Made by a program: the position numbers and the translations under genes
The notes under the pieces: generated by a model
What the model was told of the DNA's origin: nothing
The model's input: the letters and a program-made list of their open reading frames with translations, nothing else
Databases searched by the model: none
Shown: piece after piece, positions 1-12,819 of the stretch
Layout: every line of letters begins with the position of its first letter
Position numbering within the stretch: position 1 is the stretch's first letter
DNA from: Pseudovirgaria hyperparasitica
Taxonomy: Eukaryota; Ascomycota; Dothideomycetes; Acrospermales; Acrospermaceae
Assembly (NCBI RefSeq): GCF_010093815.1
Contig: NW_022985569.1
Coordinates: 248,001 to 312,000 of the forward strand
Length of the DNA stretch: 64,000 nucleotides
Reading direction: 5' to 3'

Positions 1-2102
1 ATAAAGATAGTTAAGGGTTTAGAATATAAGAAATTAGATTCTTCTAATCTAACTTAGATTATAGCTTTAGAGATAGAGATATTATTTTTACTAGTTAGAA
101 TATATATATATATAGTATATATATCTTCCTTAACTAGATTAAAGATACTACTATAGCTAGAGAAACTAAAACTATTAAGTTAAAAATCTCTTAGTATCTA
201 TAAGAATATACTCTTAAGTAGTTTATATTATAATTATCTAATCTTAAGAAGAAAGTACTCTATTACTTATCTAGTTTAGATACCTAGACTATAGTCTTAA
301 TTAAGTAGTTTAAGTAGCTATTATCTAATACTCTATTATCTCTTATAATATAAAGATATACTCTCTAATAGGCCCGCTTCTAAACTAACGTTACTTTATA
401 TATATATACTATAGCTTATAATTATAGTACTATATAACTATTAGGCCCTTCTAGCTAAAACGCTTAGATATTTATATAGAATAGTATTAATATTCTTCTT
501 TACTAGGGTCTACCTCTACTAATAGAATCTATATCTCTAGTCTAATTTATATAGACTCTATAAGTAAAATATAAAGAATAGTACTAACTTATCTACTATT
601 ATCTTAGTAGTATATAGTATAATACTTTAAGTTAATTTACTTAATAAGAAAGAGAAGATAGTTAATATAATGGCTCTTATTACTATAACTTACCTTAACT
701 ATTTAGTAACTCTTAAGACTAGAGCTAGTCTAATAGCTATTATCTTATAACTAATTAACCTAATTAACGCTATAACTTATACTAGTTCTACCCTTTATAG
801 TAGTTCTAATAAGAATTAGAAGGTTTAGATAAAGATAGTTAAAAGATATTAGCTAATATATATTAGCTACTAGCTATAACTAGTACTTCTATAGATTATT
901 CTACTAGTTCTAGAATAGCTAATAAGCTCTATACTAGCTAGTCTTAGTCTCTTAGTAATAATAGACGGTTTATCTAACTACTATAACCGTTCTACTAGGT
1001 ATATAATATTTAGAAAGAATTATATAATCTAGATATTAAAGATACTTACTATATAGAGGTTAAAGAAGCTTTCTTCTACCTTAGACTAACTAATATAGAT
1101 ACTATTAAACTAGTATAGTTTAGTAATAAAACCGGTCTTACTAGCCTTAATCTACTATCTAGTAATATTAATAAGAGTCTACCTTTATAATTTATAGTAT
1201 ACTAAGTAACTAATATATATCTAGTATACTAGATCTAATATAACGTTTATAATAAGGTATTTCTATTATAAGATAAGCTATTAAAGTATCTTAAGAATAG
1301 AAAGTACCTTAAGATAATAGTAAATACTAAGGTTCCTCTATATAATTATATAGTTCTAAGATTAGACGTTATATATTATAATATCTAGAGTAATATAGTA
1401 CTATTATTAGTTAATAGTCTACTAGATACCGGCTAAGTATATAAAGAATTATACTATATCTAAGTTAAGGCCTTACTTAGTCTTAACGGCCCTATTAAAT
1501 ATATCTATCTAGATATAGAAAGTATTATAATACTAATTAACTAAGCTTTTCTTAAATAGTAGAACTCTAATATCTAAATACTTATCTAACTAGCTATTTC
1601 TATTTAGAGAGTAGAGGGAGTTAAGTCTATAAAGTCGACTAAATTTATAGTTATTATACTATTTCTCCTAGGCCGAACGTCTAATAGTTTAACTACTATA
1701 ACTATAAAAGTAATATATAAGGTATATATCCTTAACTATCTATAGGTAGATCTCCTTCTTAGAATAGACGTTATAGTACCTTAGAAGATAGATATCTATA
1801 TAAGTATATATATTTCTATAGAATCTTATAAAAAGATATAAGTTCCCGCTAGCGTCCTTACTAAAACCACGACTAAAAAACTACCTTTTCCCTTATAATA
1901 AATTAACCACGCCCTTAATTAAAAATCGATACTAATAAATCGTGCTCCTAGCTACGCCGAGTAATTCTATATACTTTTTATAACTTATAGGCGCGGCGTT
2001 ATAGACGAGTTCTAGTTATAAGTCTCTAGTATCGTGTTTAGTAGTAGCTTGAAAATTCGTACGTCTTAGCCGTGGATTTTCCGGCGTACCTTAGTACCTT
2101 AG
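1..2102 (+). mobile_element. Gypsy element D, 5' portion (gag/protease part), fossil
   Basis: This is the left part of an old Ty3/Gypsy retrotransposon that starts before the window and is cut at 2102 by element A. It is heavily RIP-mutated. A protease-like stretch is recognisable around 1405-1440 (Leu-Leu-Asp-Thr-Gly type active site) and a second protease-like block lies near 1735-1790. The stretch upstream (about 600-1400) is presumably gag. The last 250 bases (1850-2102) keep noticeably more CA, TG and CG than the rest. The target duplication CTTAG (2098-2102 and 10157-10161) shows that the sequence resumes at 10162, where the reverse transcriptase part follows in the same orientation. 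It is broken many times over. No LTR of this element is visible. Confidence 0.6.
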
Positions 2103-2340
2103 TATTAGGACGGGAACCATAATAGACCTATATGGACCATTCTAATCCATGCAGCCACGTAGTAGCTAGAGCTAGGTTGAGTTAGCTAAGTTAAGCGAGG
2201 TCACTATATAAGTAGACCGTATAAACCGATTCCTACTTATTAGGAATTAACCTTGTATAAGAGTAAGATTACTCTATAAATACATTCCTATATCTCTCTA
2301 TGAACTATTAGACTACTATCCCACGTCTTTACTCTTTATA
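2103..2340 (+). repeat. 5' LTR of chromovirus A
   Basis: This 238 bp repeat matches 9919-10156 along its whole length. The family LTR begins TG and ends CA in its least mutated copies; here both read TA. The sequence CTTAG precedes it and recurs after the 3' LTR. Confidence 0.93.
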
Positions 2341-2381
2341 TTTTAATTCCTCTCTATATAGCACGATAGTAGCTTATAGAG

Positions 2382-3770
2382 ATAGCTCCTACTACGCGCC
2401 ATAATACCCGTAGTACTACCTTATATAAGAGACTCTCTCTAAATCTAAATAAAGAGAATAGTCTCCCTACGACCACCTCCACTAATAAGTATACCCTATA
2501 GGCTATCGCACTAATAACTAGTACGGTATTCCATATAACTATAGAAGATTATCTAGATAATAAGGAAGGAGTCTATTATACTCCATCGCGGTCTAGTTTA
2601 TACTATACTAGACCCATCCTTACTATAAGACTAGACCCTATTAACGTTAACGAATTAATTTATTAGAACCGACTAACGTTAACCACGCCTTACAACAACA
2701 TATATACTAAGCTACACACAGAGAGATAGCGTTAGACTTAGCTCAAGTAGTAACTTCGCGAACTTAACAAAGCACAAGAACAAACCGCTAGACTCGAAGC
2801 CGTACTACGCGCTTTAGTACTAGTAGTAACTAACCTATACTAATATAGACTAACTTAAGCCGAAATAGTCTAACTAAGTCTATTACTATTCTAGTTACCT
2901 TAGCCTAAGAAACTACCTTACTTTAACGGTAAAACTAGGAGGAGCTTTCACGAATAGGCTTACTAGTATAGCCAATTCTTCCACCTATTTACGAACGATA
3001 GTAATAAGATTAGGTTCGTATAGAACTACCTAGACCTAATACTATCTAAACGTTAGATAGTATATCGAATTAAATACCCTAAGGATACGCATAACTAGGA
3101 CACGTTCACCGAATTCCTTCTTTAATACTTTGGCAATAGAGCCGAGTAATACGAATAGACTTAGAGCTATATCTTTAAGACTTAATAGCGAGAGAGATAA
3201 TCCCCGTTATAACTCCTTAAATACCTTCAACCTCTTTAGAGAGAAGCCGAGGAAGATTATATAGTTCGATAATATAATAACTTTAAAAGGTCCCTTAACC
3301 CAAGCGTAAAGGAACGCATTAACCTTATAACGTCTATCTCTACTAACCTTTAGACACTCGCGAATCTCGTAGAACGATATTAGTATATAATAAATAACTA
3401 ACGTTATATAGGCGCACGACTATCCCTATTAATCTAATCTAATATAAAATCATCTAAAGAGGACCGGTTTAGTAATAGATCGCGCGGAATACCTTATAGG
3501 CGCTACTACTCTACGAACTCGAGAAGACAAGGCCCGTACTACGAATCTTTCCACTAGTCGATATATCGAGACGCAAGAAACGACTCGTATAAACGACCTA
3601 AAGTTACCTACTATATCTATGGTAGAATAGGCCATATAGTACCCAAGTACCGCTTAGGGAAACTACCGAATACTAATATAGATACTAAGTTAGTTATATA
3701 CTATAAGTGCTAGTAGCTAGGATATATCGCGCCTAACTACCCGGTATATAATATAAAAAACTAACTATCT
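2382..3770 (+). pseudogene. gag remnant of chromovirus A
   Basis: This gag-like region follows about 40 bp after the LTR. The start is placed by alignment with copy C, where an ATG is preserved at 33750. A retroviral-type zinc knuckle (Cys-Tyr-Lys-Cys followed by Gly-His-Ile-Ala) lies at about 3697-3740 and marks the C-terminal end of gag. Gag would form the virus-like particle that packages element RNA. The frame is broken many times and cannot yield a protein. Confidence 0.75.
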
Positions 3771-3879
3771 ATAAGGAACCCTCGCGACTTATAGGCGTAA
3801 CTAAAATAGAGAGATAACTAGCTAACTAGTATATCGAACTATAGGCTAGGCCTATCAAGGTCCCTCGTAGATAATATTA

Positions 3880-6800
3880 GACCATAATACTTAATAGCGG
3901 TTTAGCTACTAACGTTATATCGACTTAACGAGTATAAGAACTTAACGTCGATATTTAAGTACTAATAGATGCTACCTTCCATAGTATTAATAGTCCTATT
4001 AAATTATAGAGTACCTATACTATTAAATATAGTATCTAGGATAGCGGGGGGAAGTAGAAACCCTACTACTTAACCTTTATCGTGGTAGATAGTCCCTTCG
4101 ATATGATTCTTAGTATACTATAGCTTAAAAAATATAACCCGAAACTGGACTTTATCTAGAAAACAGCTGGCTGGCGCATATACCTACTATAATAGAACCT
4201 AGTATAGCTAGTTAACGATAAATAATTCTAGAAGGACTATGAAAAGGTAATCTCCGCTATCTACGTCCTCTTACTTACTTAAAATAGAGAGCTTAGTATT
4301 AAAGTAGACGAAAACCTACTATATTAGTATAAAATATACTAATATATCGCGTTAGCGATCGACTCGTCCGAATTACCTTAATACCAATCTAACGACCTTA
4401 CTATTAACCTTAAAGATGGTTAATAACCTCTATACGGACCTATCTACCCTCTATTAGAACCCGAGCTATAGGTCCTCTAAGAATATATCGAAAAGAACCT
4501 TATATAAGAATAGATTAGGCCTAGTATATCTCTAGCCGGAGCTCTAATCCTCTTTATAAAGAAGAAGGATAGAAGTCTCTATCTATATATTAACTACCAT
4601 AGCCTAAATAATATTATACGAAAGAATCGTTACCTACTACCTCTTATCTCTAAGTCTATTAATAGACTAGGACGCGTGAAAATCTTTACTAAGCTCGATC
4701 TACGCGACACCTACTACCGCCTATATATTAAGAAGGGCGATAAGTGGAAAATGGTATTTAGGACCCGTTATAGATACTTTGAGTATATAGTAGTCCCTTT
4801 TAGACTAACTAACGCGCTAGGAACCTTCTAAGCGTATATTAATAACGCGCTAGTAGGTCTACTCGACACGACGTGCATCGTATACCTCGATAATATTCTT
4901 ATCTTCTCTAATAATAAAGAAGAATACATCTAGCACGTACACGTAGTCCTAGATAGGCTAGAAAAATATAAGCTATATATTAAGCTATCTAAATGCGAGT
5001 TCTACTAGAACCACGTTAACTTCCTTAGCTTTATTATTACTAATTAAGGTATAACTATAGAAAGGGATAGGGTCGCTACTATCGTAGACTAGCCTAAACT
5101 AAAATCGGTTTAAGATATACGTGTCTTCATCGGATTCGCCAATTACTACTAAAAATTTATTAAGTATTTCTCCCGGCTAGTAGCACCGCTTAACGCGCGT
5201 ACTACTACTATAGATTCGTCTATTACGGTCCGCGGTAGATAGAAACAGCGTAATATTAAATCGTAGCCTATAGAATTATTAGAAGACGAAAGGGCCTCCT
5301 TTAAGAAAATTAAAGAGGCATTTATAACTACTCTATTACTAGTGTACTTCGACCTAACTAAACCTATCCGCGTTAAAACCGACGCGTTAGAATTTATAAT
5401 CTTAGATATTCTCTTCTAGCCTAGACTAACTAAGTCTAAAAAGGTCTAATAGTATCTAGTTACGTTCTTCTTACGTAAAATGGTTAATATTAAGACTAGA
5501 TATACTATCTATAACTAAGAGCTACTAGTAATAGTAGAGTCGTTTAAATAGTAGCGATATTATCTTAAAGATACTATATATAACGTCGAGTTACTAACTA
5601 ATTACTATAACTTAAAGGGGTTTATAAGCACGACGGTTTTAAACCGTCGATAGGTCTAATAGGCTAAGTAGCTTACGAACTTTTACTTTATAATCTACTA
5701 TCGACCTAGAAGTATAAACCTAGCTAATAGAATATTAAGAAGACCTAACTATAAAGAAGGCGCCTAGGATTATAGTAGCTATAGGGTCCTAGAGTAGCTA
5801 TAGGCCTAACTCTTAAGGATGAGGTTAGATTTTAAGTTATTAGGTAATTAGCGAGATACTAACGTCGATGCTAGTAATTAAATCTCTAAGACCGAAGCCG
5901 GTAACTAAAGACATGGTACTAAAGTCCCTAGTAGGCCGTTTATTAGCGCTATCGGGAAGGGCGATAATACCTAGCGTAAATATCTAATCAACCTCGCCTA
6001 GTTAATCGTGGATCTATAGAAGACAGACCCGATAGTTTTAAAGTTATATAAAATATAGTAAGATAGGTTATTACGGACTAAAGTAGACTATAAGTAGACC
6101 GCTATAGACGGCTTACTTTACTATAATAGAAAGTACTATATACTAACGGGTAACGCGTAATTTAACGTAGTTAGCTAATACTATAACGCTAACCTAGTAG
6201 GATACTTTAGGTATATACGTACCCTAAGCTTAATTCGTTAGTACTATTTTTAGGAAGATATACCTAAGTACGTCGAAGAATAGATAGCTACTTATCTAAT
6301 TTATTAAAGAACGAAGGCCCCTAGGTATAAGCCATATAGGAATTTATAGCCTCTTTTAGCCTCCCTCTTTATGTAGAAAGACGTTACTATAGACTTTATA
6401 GTTAACTTATCTCTAAGTGAGATGCTTAGAATAAGTTATAATTCTATTCTTATTATCGTAGATAGACTTATAAAGATATCTAGGTATATCCTAGTATAGA
6501 AGACGATTACATCTAAAGAACTAGCGTAGGTGTTCTAGAACGAGATTATTAAGGTCCATAGTATACTAAAAAGGATTATTATAGACTAAGGAAGTACCTT
6601 CACGTCCAAATTCTAGATGTTATTCTACGAAATAGTAAGTATAAATAGGAACATGTCTATAGTATTTTATCCTTAGATAGATAGCTAGATAGAGTAATAG
6701 AACTAGACGCTCGAGGCCTATCTACGTGTATTCTATAATTTCGAGTAGGACGACTAGGCCTCCCTACTAAGTATAGTAGAGTTCGTATATAATAATAGTC

Positions 6801-7440
6801 GTTATAGTATAATAGGTATTATACCTTTCTAGGCGAACCTCGGACGTAGTCTAAGGATAGGTTTTAAGCCTTAGACGGTCTAATTTAATCGAATAACAGA
6901 CGTGAACGTCTACGCTTAGGAATTAGCGATTAAAATCTTTAAAACCGTATATAACTATCGCGCTATAATCTAATAAGTAAACGACTCGTATACGAAGTAC
7001 TATAATAGATTAGCTAAGGATTAGACGTATAAGGAGGGCGACGAGGTCCTTCTTAATATCTATAATATATAAATATCGCGAGTAAATAAGAAGCTCGATT
7101 ATAAAATAGCTAGTCCCTTCCGAATTAAACGTTATATCGGTATAAGAGTCTACGAGCTCGACTTAGGAAGCGATATAAGAATCCATAACGTGTTCCACGT
7201 CTTACTACTCGAAAGATTTCGATCTAACGTGTATGGCCGTACGAACGTGTAGTTATACTCTATTATACCCTAAGATAGACTAGACGTGTTCGAAGTAGAC
7301 TATATTATTAAATATAGAATCGATAAAGACGGTATTTAGAATTATAGAATCTATTAGAAGGACTATACTAAGGACGAGGACACCTAGGAACTAGTAGTAT
7401 ATATCTTAAGTTCTATAATGGCTACGTATAAGTAAAAGAT
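3880..7440 (+). pseudogene. pol remnant of chromovirus A (PR-RT-RH-IN-chromodomain)
   Basis: This region holds the decayed polyprotein. A protease-like stretch lies at about 3900-4160. The reverse transcriptase is clear: a Phe-Thr-Lys-Leu-Asp-Leu block near 4686-4705 and the polymerase box Tyr-Leu-Asp-Asn-Ile-Leu-Ile-Phe-Ser at 4883-4909. RNase H is at about 5330-5760. The integrase has a Val-Asp-Arg-Leu-Ile-Lys block near 6455-6475 and a Ser-Thr-Phe-Thr-Ser-Lys block near 6593-6610. The C-terminal chromodomain contains Lys-Asp-Glu-Asp-Thr near 7370-7383. Chromodomains are known to steer integration to heterochromatin. Bases 4481-6676 are almost identical to copy B. It is broken many times. 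Confidence 0.85.
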
Positions 7441-8019
7441 ATAGAATAGTGTATTATTAATGTAAGTATAGTAACGTCGCGATTATTATAAAAAGAAGAA
7501 GGATACTATAGAGAACGAAGTACTAAACTAGGAAATCTAGACGCGCACTAGGAAAACTCTATATAGTAGCCCTATAATTTAAGCGTCGCACGGTTACTAG
7601 ATATAAAGAAAGCGTAAATAACTATTTTAGAAACGTAACGCGATATACCATAATAGAATAATATAGAGGAGTCTAGAATAGACTAATATGGACCATTATA
7701 CACGAGAAAAACATAGGACTAAGAACCTAAAAAAAGGTACCCTACCATAGAATTAAACTCTTAATATAAAATATAAAAGGTTAGAGTACCCGAACTAATA
7801 ACTACTAGGCTACTAGTTTAGGTACTCTAATAGAATTTATAGAGATAAACCAATTTATATACGGTGCCTATACTTAGGTAACTTAAGGAAAATTAGAATA
7901 TAGAAACCGATAGTTATAAGCTAAGCGAGCGCATATATAATATCGTTAAGTTAAGAATTAAATTACTAGAAACTAGCCGACGGGTATCTAAATAGTCTAA
8001 AAAGAACTAAAACGGATAA

Positions 8020-8130
8020 GAGCCAGGCATAGAGCCAATATATAGAGCTAGGCATAGAGCTAACATATAGAGCTAGACCATAGAGCCAATATATAGAGCC
8101 AAACCTATAGAGCTAGAACTATAGAGCTAC
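8020..8130. repeat. Minisatellite of TATAGAGCC-like units in element A
   Basis: A motif close to ATAGAGCCA or ATAGAGCTA recurs about nine times with spacers of a few bases. It lies between the chromodomain and the antisense ORF. Element B has a shorter version (22158-22255) and C only a remnant (about 39395-39450), so the copy number varies within the family. Confidence 0.75.
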
Positions 8131-8149
8131 TCCTCTATCTTATTATCCG

Positions 8150-9433
8150 TCCTAACCTCTAGTATAGTCCTCTCTAACTATATAATATAGTAGTAGAGGA
8201 TAATAACCTTAGCCTCTAGAGTAATAATCTAATCCGTTAGAGCCTAGAGGGAAGAGCCTTAAGCGCCGGAGCGTAGCGACTAGGTCTAAAGTTAGCTAAC
8301 ACGATCTAGAATAATCTAGAAGAGAATATATACTCTCTTATAAGGCGACTTAGAGGGAGAAATAGTAGACCTCTTATAAGATCTATTAGTAGCGCGAGAC
8401 GGATAGGGGGGGATAGAGCGAATTCTCTCTACGGCCTCTATAGCTAGGATAGACTCCCTAGAATAGGTAGCCTAGGCGCTAGGGATCTCGCGGCGGCTAG
8501 AAAAATCAATAGGTGTTAAAAATAATTAATGTACTCGTAACTTATACTTTAATAACCTCTAGGAAGAGCTTATAGCGCTCTCTAAACTCCCTCTATATAG
8601 TAGATAGACAGCTATAAGGACCCCCGAGGGTCTTACGGATGCGAAGATCGTTATATGTATCTTATATATATATAGGAACCTAAGAATGTATTAGCGCGGA
8701 CTACTTTAGATTATACTAGATTAAGATAGCCTATTATACTTACCTATAGATAAGTCTTACTAGTTATAGTATAGCGGCGGTAGCGGGTAGATAGAGTAAA
8801 GATAGGGCGTATAGGCCTATCGTAGTTAGTAGAGTAGTAGCTAATACTAGAGTTAGAGCGAAAGAGATATTTAGAGCCGGCCGTATGGTCCTTAATATAC
8901 TTATAGTATATTAAACCGTAGTTCGCCGTTCTTCTATAGTATAAACCGTAACTACGTTTAGTATCCTCGGCGACCTAGGCCTTATTATTAGTAGACTAGG
9001 GTTTAGAGCGAATATTAAGGTTCTAAAAGGACCTAGAGTAACTAAATCGGTCTATATTAGACCGGAAGGAAGAGCGGTAAGGTAGCGGCGTGGGTAAGCG
9101 CAAGGGCTCGCGATTATTATCTATAATAAGATCTTCTTTATCCTCTAGAGAAGATAGAGTAGACGGTATACGCTTTAGAGCGAGAGGAGAACCTACGACC
9201 ACTTTATCTATAAGTTTAGTACTAGAATTACCTAGATTAGAGCGACTAGTAGCTATATTAGTAGTAGAGGCAGTAGTAGTAGTAGCCCTAGCTACTCTCT
9301 TCTCCGACTTAGAGCGCGCCTTTATACTACCGTAATAGGTAGGCTTCTTAGCTAGCGTAGCCGGGGAGGAGGCGATGCCTTTAGAGCGAGTCTTACGAGA
9401 GAAGGAGGTAGGCTTAGAGATAGGACTAGTATT
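8150..9433 (-). pseudogene. Antisense accessory ORF of chromovirus A, decayed
   Basis: This is the homologue, on the opposite strand to pol, of the ORF that is open at 23172-23564 in element B. The N-terminal end lies at about 9433 and the coding-like signal runs left through the Ser/Thr/Arg/Lys-rich part (9040-9430), possibly to about 8150. I do not recognise the product. An opposite-strand frame at 9090-9335 is only the complement of this region. It is decayed like the rest of the element. Confidence 0.5.
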
Positions 9434-9918
9434 AGATATCTATATATACACGTTAGCTAGAGATCTAAGGAAGGAATATTCGTCTACCCTTAACAGCGAT
9501 TAACGAAGCTAAATTAGTGACCGTAATAACGCGAATAGGTTACATAGGACCGGTTCTAATAAGAATAGACCACTATAGACTCTTCTAAACCTAAACTAGG
9601 GAAGATAGTATATAAATTAACGACTTACCTTAAGAGCGAGGTGGATATACTAGAGAATAAAATCAAAGGCGAGCGAAGCTAAATATATACTTAACTAAAG
9701 TAGTAATTATATATCCTAGGTAGTAGCCACGAAGCAAGGGATAAGCGCGTGTATAAACTAGTAAAAGTAAACTAGAATCTCGAGTTTACCTATATTAAGG
9801 ATAGTTATAACGTTATAGAAACTTAGTTACGAATATATAGGTACACGATAGATTATAGAGACTTAGAATTATATATACTTAAGTACTTTAGGGCGAAGCA
9901 TAAAAAGAAGAAGGATAT

Positions 9919-10156
9919 TATTAGGACGGGAACTATAATAGATCTATATAGACTATTCTAATCCATGTAGCCACGTAGTGGCCAGAGCTGGGTTAAGTTA
10001 GCTAAGTTAAGTAAGGTTACTATATAAGTAGACCGTATAAACCGATTCCTACTCGTTAGGAATTAACCTCGTATAAGAGTGAGATTACTCTATAAATACA
10101 TTCCTATGTCTCTCTATGAACTGTTAGACTACTATCCCACGTCTTTACTCTTTATA
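9919..10156 (+). repeat. 3' LTR of chromovirus A
   Basis: This 238 bp repeat matches 2103-2340. A purine-rich tract (AAAAAGAAGAAGGATAT, about 9902-9918) lies directly upstream, as expected for the plus-strand primer. The duplication CTTAG follows at 10157-10161. Confidence 0.93.
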
Positions 10157-10161
10157 CTTAG

Positions 10162-12388
10162 TACCTTAAATTAAGACTACACGTAGTCTACTAGCCGTAG
10201 GCCACCCTAGTAATAACTATTAGTATATATAGCGGGATTACTATACTAACCTTTACTACTACTATTTAACTAGTAGTACACTAGGGAGTAACTGTTTTAT
10301 AGTATACTATTCTCTAGCTATAAATACTTATACTAGTTCTAATTATAATCTATTACTAGTATAAGTTAGCTATAAAAGATTATATATTTACTCTAATATA
10401 TATAAGTATAAGACTTAGTTAGAGTAGAGGTATCTATATATATCTTACTAACTAAAATATAGTATATATATTTATTATAAACTATAGATTTAGATTAGTA
10501 TATATAAATAAAAATATAAGACTTAGTATATTAATAGACGAAATAGATACTCTCTATATATTTTAGACTAAAGTAGTCCCTTTAGATAGTATAGAGGGAT
10601 TATCTATAAAGCTTACTTAGCTTAATAAAGTTAAATAGATAGGCGCGTTTAGTATAAAAATTTATACTAAAGATAAAGTAACTATCTAGAAGTTTAATAA
10701 TATTATCTAAAGTTATACTAACTTATTTTATAATACTAGACTTATAAATATTCTAGAGAAAGACTAGATATATATCCTCTAGTAAGTAACTAGAAACTAA
10801 CTAGTATAAAGCTAAGCTACTATATCTATCTATTAGGGGTAAGTAGTAAGGCTATTATTAATAAGATATATAATAAGCTTTATATATAAGGTTATATAGA
10901 ATATCTAATATAGTTAATACTATTTAGTTTTCTAATATTTATTATATACTCTATAGTAAAGTTACTTATCTAGATATTATATAAGGATACTAGTCGGGTA
11001 GTTAGAGATATAAGAGACCTAAATAAAATTAGTATTAAGGACTTCTATCTATTACTACTCTAGGGCGATATTATCTAATATATAGCTAGAAAGAAGTTTA
11101 TATCTATCGTTAATATAGCTAGCTTCTTCTACTAGTGGCCGGTTACTAAGAAAGACTATTATAAACTAACGTTTATATTATACTAGGGCTAGAAGTAGTT
11201 AAATATTATTCTAATAGCTTTCTATAACTCTCTACTATATATATAGAGATAGATTAATAAGATCTTATATAAAGCTAGATATAAGGCGTTTGCTATAGTA
11301 TATATTAATAATATTTCTATATTTAGTAAGGAACTTAATAAGTATCTTAACTATCTTTAGTAGGTATTTACTATACTATAAGTAAGAAACTTAACACTTA
11401 AAGGTAAAAAGTATTACTTAGAATATCTATCTATTACTCTACTTAGTTAGAAGGTTAATACTTATAGACTCTCTACTATAGCTAAGAAATTAGTAGCTAT
11501 ATATAATCTTTAGTATTCTAACACGCTTAATAAGCTTAAATACTACCTTAGACTAACTAGTTAGTTACGGTAATATATACTATATTATACTTAACTTATC
11601 TAGAATCTATAGATAGAGAAAATATATCTTCTTAAAGAAGTACCTTTAGTAGAATATATATATATAGTATACTATAAATAAATAAAGATTACTTAAATAG
11701 ACTAGCTACTAGTATTCTAGAAGGGTATTTAGACTATCTTTACGGATAAGACTAAGCTTATCTACTATAATTTAAAATAATAGCTCTATATAGATATTAA
11801 TATATTAAAATATAGCTTTAGAGTCTTTACTTACTATATTAAAGAAGAAGCGGATAATATTATAAAGATTAGATAATTAGATATTAAGTCTATTCTATAC
11901 CTTAGTAAAGAACTCTCTATAGCTAAGTTATAGTACTAGCTAATAGAGCTTAAAGTAGTAGTAGTTATATAGACTATATACTAAATATACTATATAGTTA
12001 ATAGTTTAGACTAACTAATAATTATTATTACTAACTATATAGCTACTTTAAGTATTATTTAGTAGATAGTACTTATAAGCTTATTAGTTAATAAGCTAAA
12101 TCTCTAACTAGTATAGACCTTATAGTATCTATTATAGTTTAACCTAGAGCTTAAATATAGACTAGGTAAAGAGTATATAGTATCTAACACTCTTTCTTAG
12201 CTCTATTAGATCTATAATAGAGCCTAGCTAAGAGACTTAGATATTCTTAAGGAGCTCTTAATATTTAATATTATAATAGTTAAAATTAATCTGAAATTTA
12301 TAAGGTAACTAGCTAATATATATAATAATAATAAGTACTAGATAAGTATAAAAGCTATAGTACTAGACTAATTAAATACCTAACTATT
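10162..12388 (+). mobile_element. Gypsy element D, 3' portion (RT-RNase H), fossil
   Basis: This continues element D after the insertion of A. A Gypsy-type reverse transcriptase is recognisable at about 11000-11560, with the polymerase box (Tyr-Ile-Asn-Asn-Ile-Ser-Ile-Phe-Ser) near 11302-11328 and a downstream Gly-Lys-Lys-Tyr-Tyr-Leu block near 11403-11420. A putative RNase H and connection follow (about 11690-12250). No convincing integrase is seen before the LINE begins at about 12389. The first 150 bases (10162-10310) are less RIP-affected than the rest. It is heavily broken. The right boundary is uncertain because the flank merges with the 5' region of LINE-1. Confidence 0.65.
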
Positions 12389-12611
12389 ATCTCGAAGGGA
12401 CTAGAACTAGTTAATTTAGGGCGATATAGCGATCTATAGATACTAATTAATAGAGTATACTAAGTATAATAACTTCCGACATATATATATACGTATAGTA
12501 TATAATATACGACGGTACTAATATATAGAGATACTATATATATATACTTAAAAACTCTTTAGAGTAATAAGTATAGACTACTACTAATAAACGCTAATAT
12601 ACTAACCCCCT

Positions 12612-12642
12612 TTATTAGTTAAGGGTAGCCCTTAACTAATAA
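12612..12642. repeat. 31 bp perfect palindrome in LINE-1 5' leader
   Basis: Arms of 14 bp, TTATTAGTTAAGGG and its exact reverse complement, flank a 3 base loop (TAG). The same palindrome occurs at 31250-31280 in LINE-2 and, with loop TAA, at 25459-25489 close to the LINE-1 3' end. As RNA it would form a stable hairpin in the leader and in the 3' region. Confidence 0.9.
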
Positions 12643-12819
12643 TTATAGCGGCCTTTAGCACTAATATACCCTAACTTCTACCGGGTATACCCCTACTACT
12701 AGTATAATAGAAATAGCTATATAGTAGTATATTCTAGAACGACTAAACTACCGTCTAAAAAATAAAAAACGACTAGGGGTATAAAGTACTATAGATAACT
12801 AAGATAGGGAGAACTCCGC

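Larger units (their letters stand above)
2103..10156 (+). mobile_element. Gypsy chromovirus A, complete with both LTRs, fossil
   Basis: This is an 8054 bp LTR retrotransposon with 238 bp LTRs at both ends and the 5 bp target duplication CTTAG. The order of parts is 5' LTR, gag (about 2382-3760) with a CCHC zinc knuckle at about 3697-3740, protease (about 3900-4160), reverse transcriptase (about 4480-5160), RNase H (about 5330-5760), integrase (about 6080-7180), chromodomain (about 7290-7400), an extra 2.4 kb segment with an antisense ORF, a purine-rich tract and the 3' LTR. Reverse transcriptase before integrase is the Ty3/Gypsy order, and the chromodomain places it among chromoviruses. It sits inside element D, so it is younger than D. 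It is structurally whole but its coding regions are broken many times by RIP. Confidence 0.9.

Noticed and set aside
3450-3635. 61-codon minus-strand open stretch starting with ATG
   Set aside because: It lies opposite the gag-like frame of chromovirus A, and B and C do not keep it; a chance opening.
9090-9335. 81-codon plus-strand open stretch
   Set aside because: It is the complement of the antisense ORF, which is the strand conserved between B and C.
12389-12490. This segment as an LTR of element D
   Set aside because: It recurs at 31011 collinear with the LINE leader and at 30811, so it fits the LINE 5' end better, although the D/LINE boundary stays uncertain.
12612-12642. Palindrome as telomere-like repeat
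   Set aside because: It contains TTAAGGG, not TTAGGG, and is not tandem.
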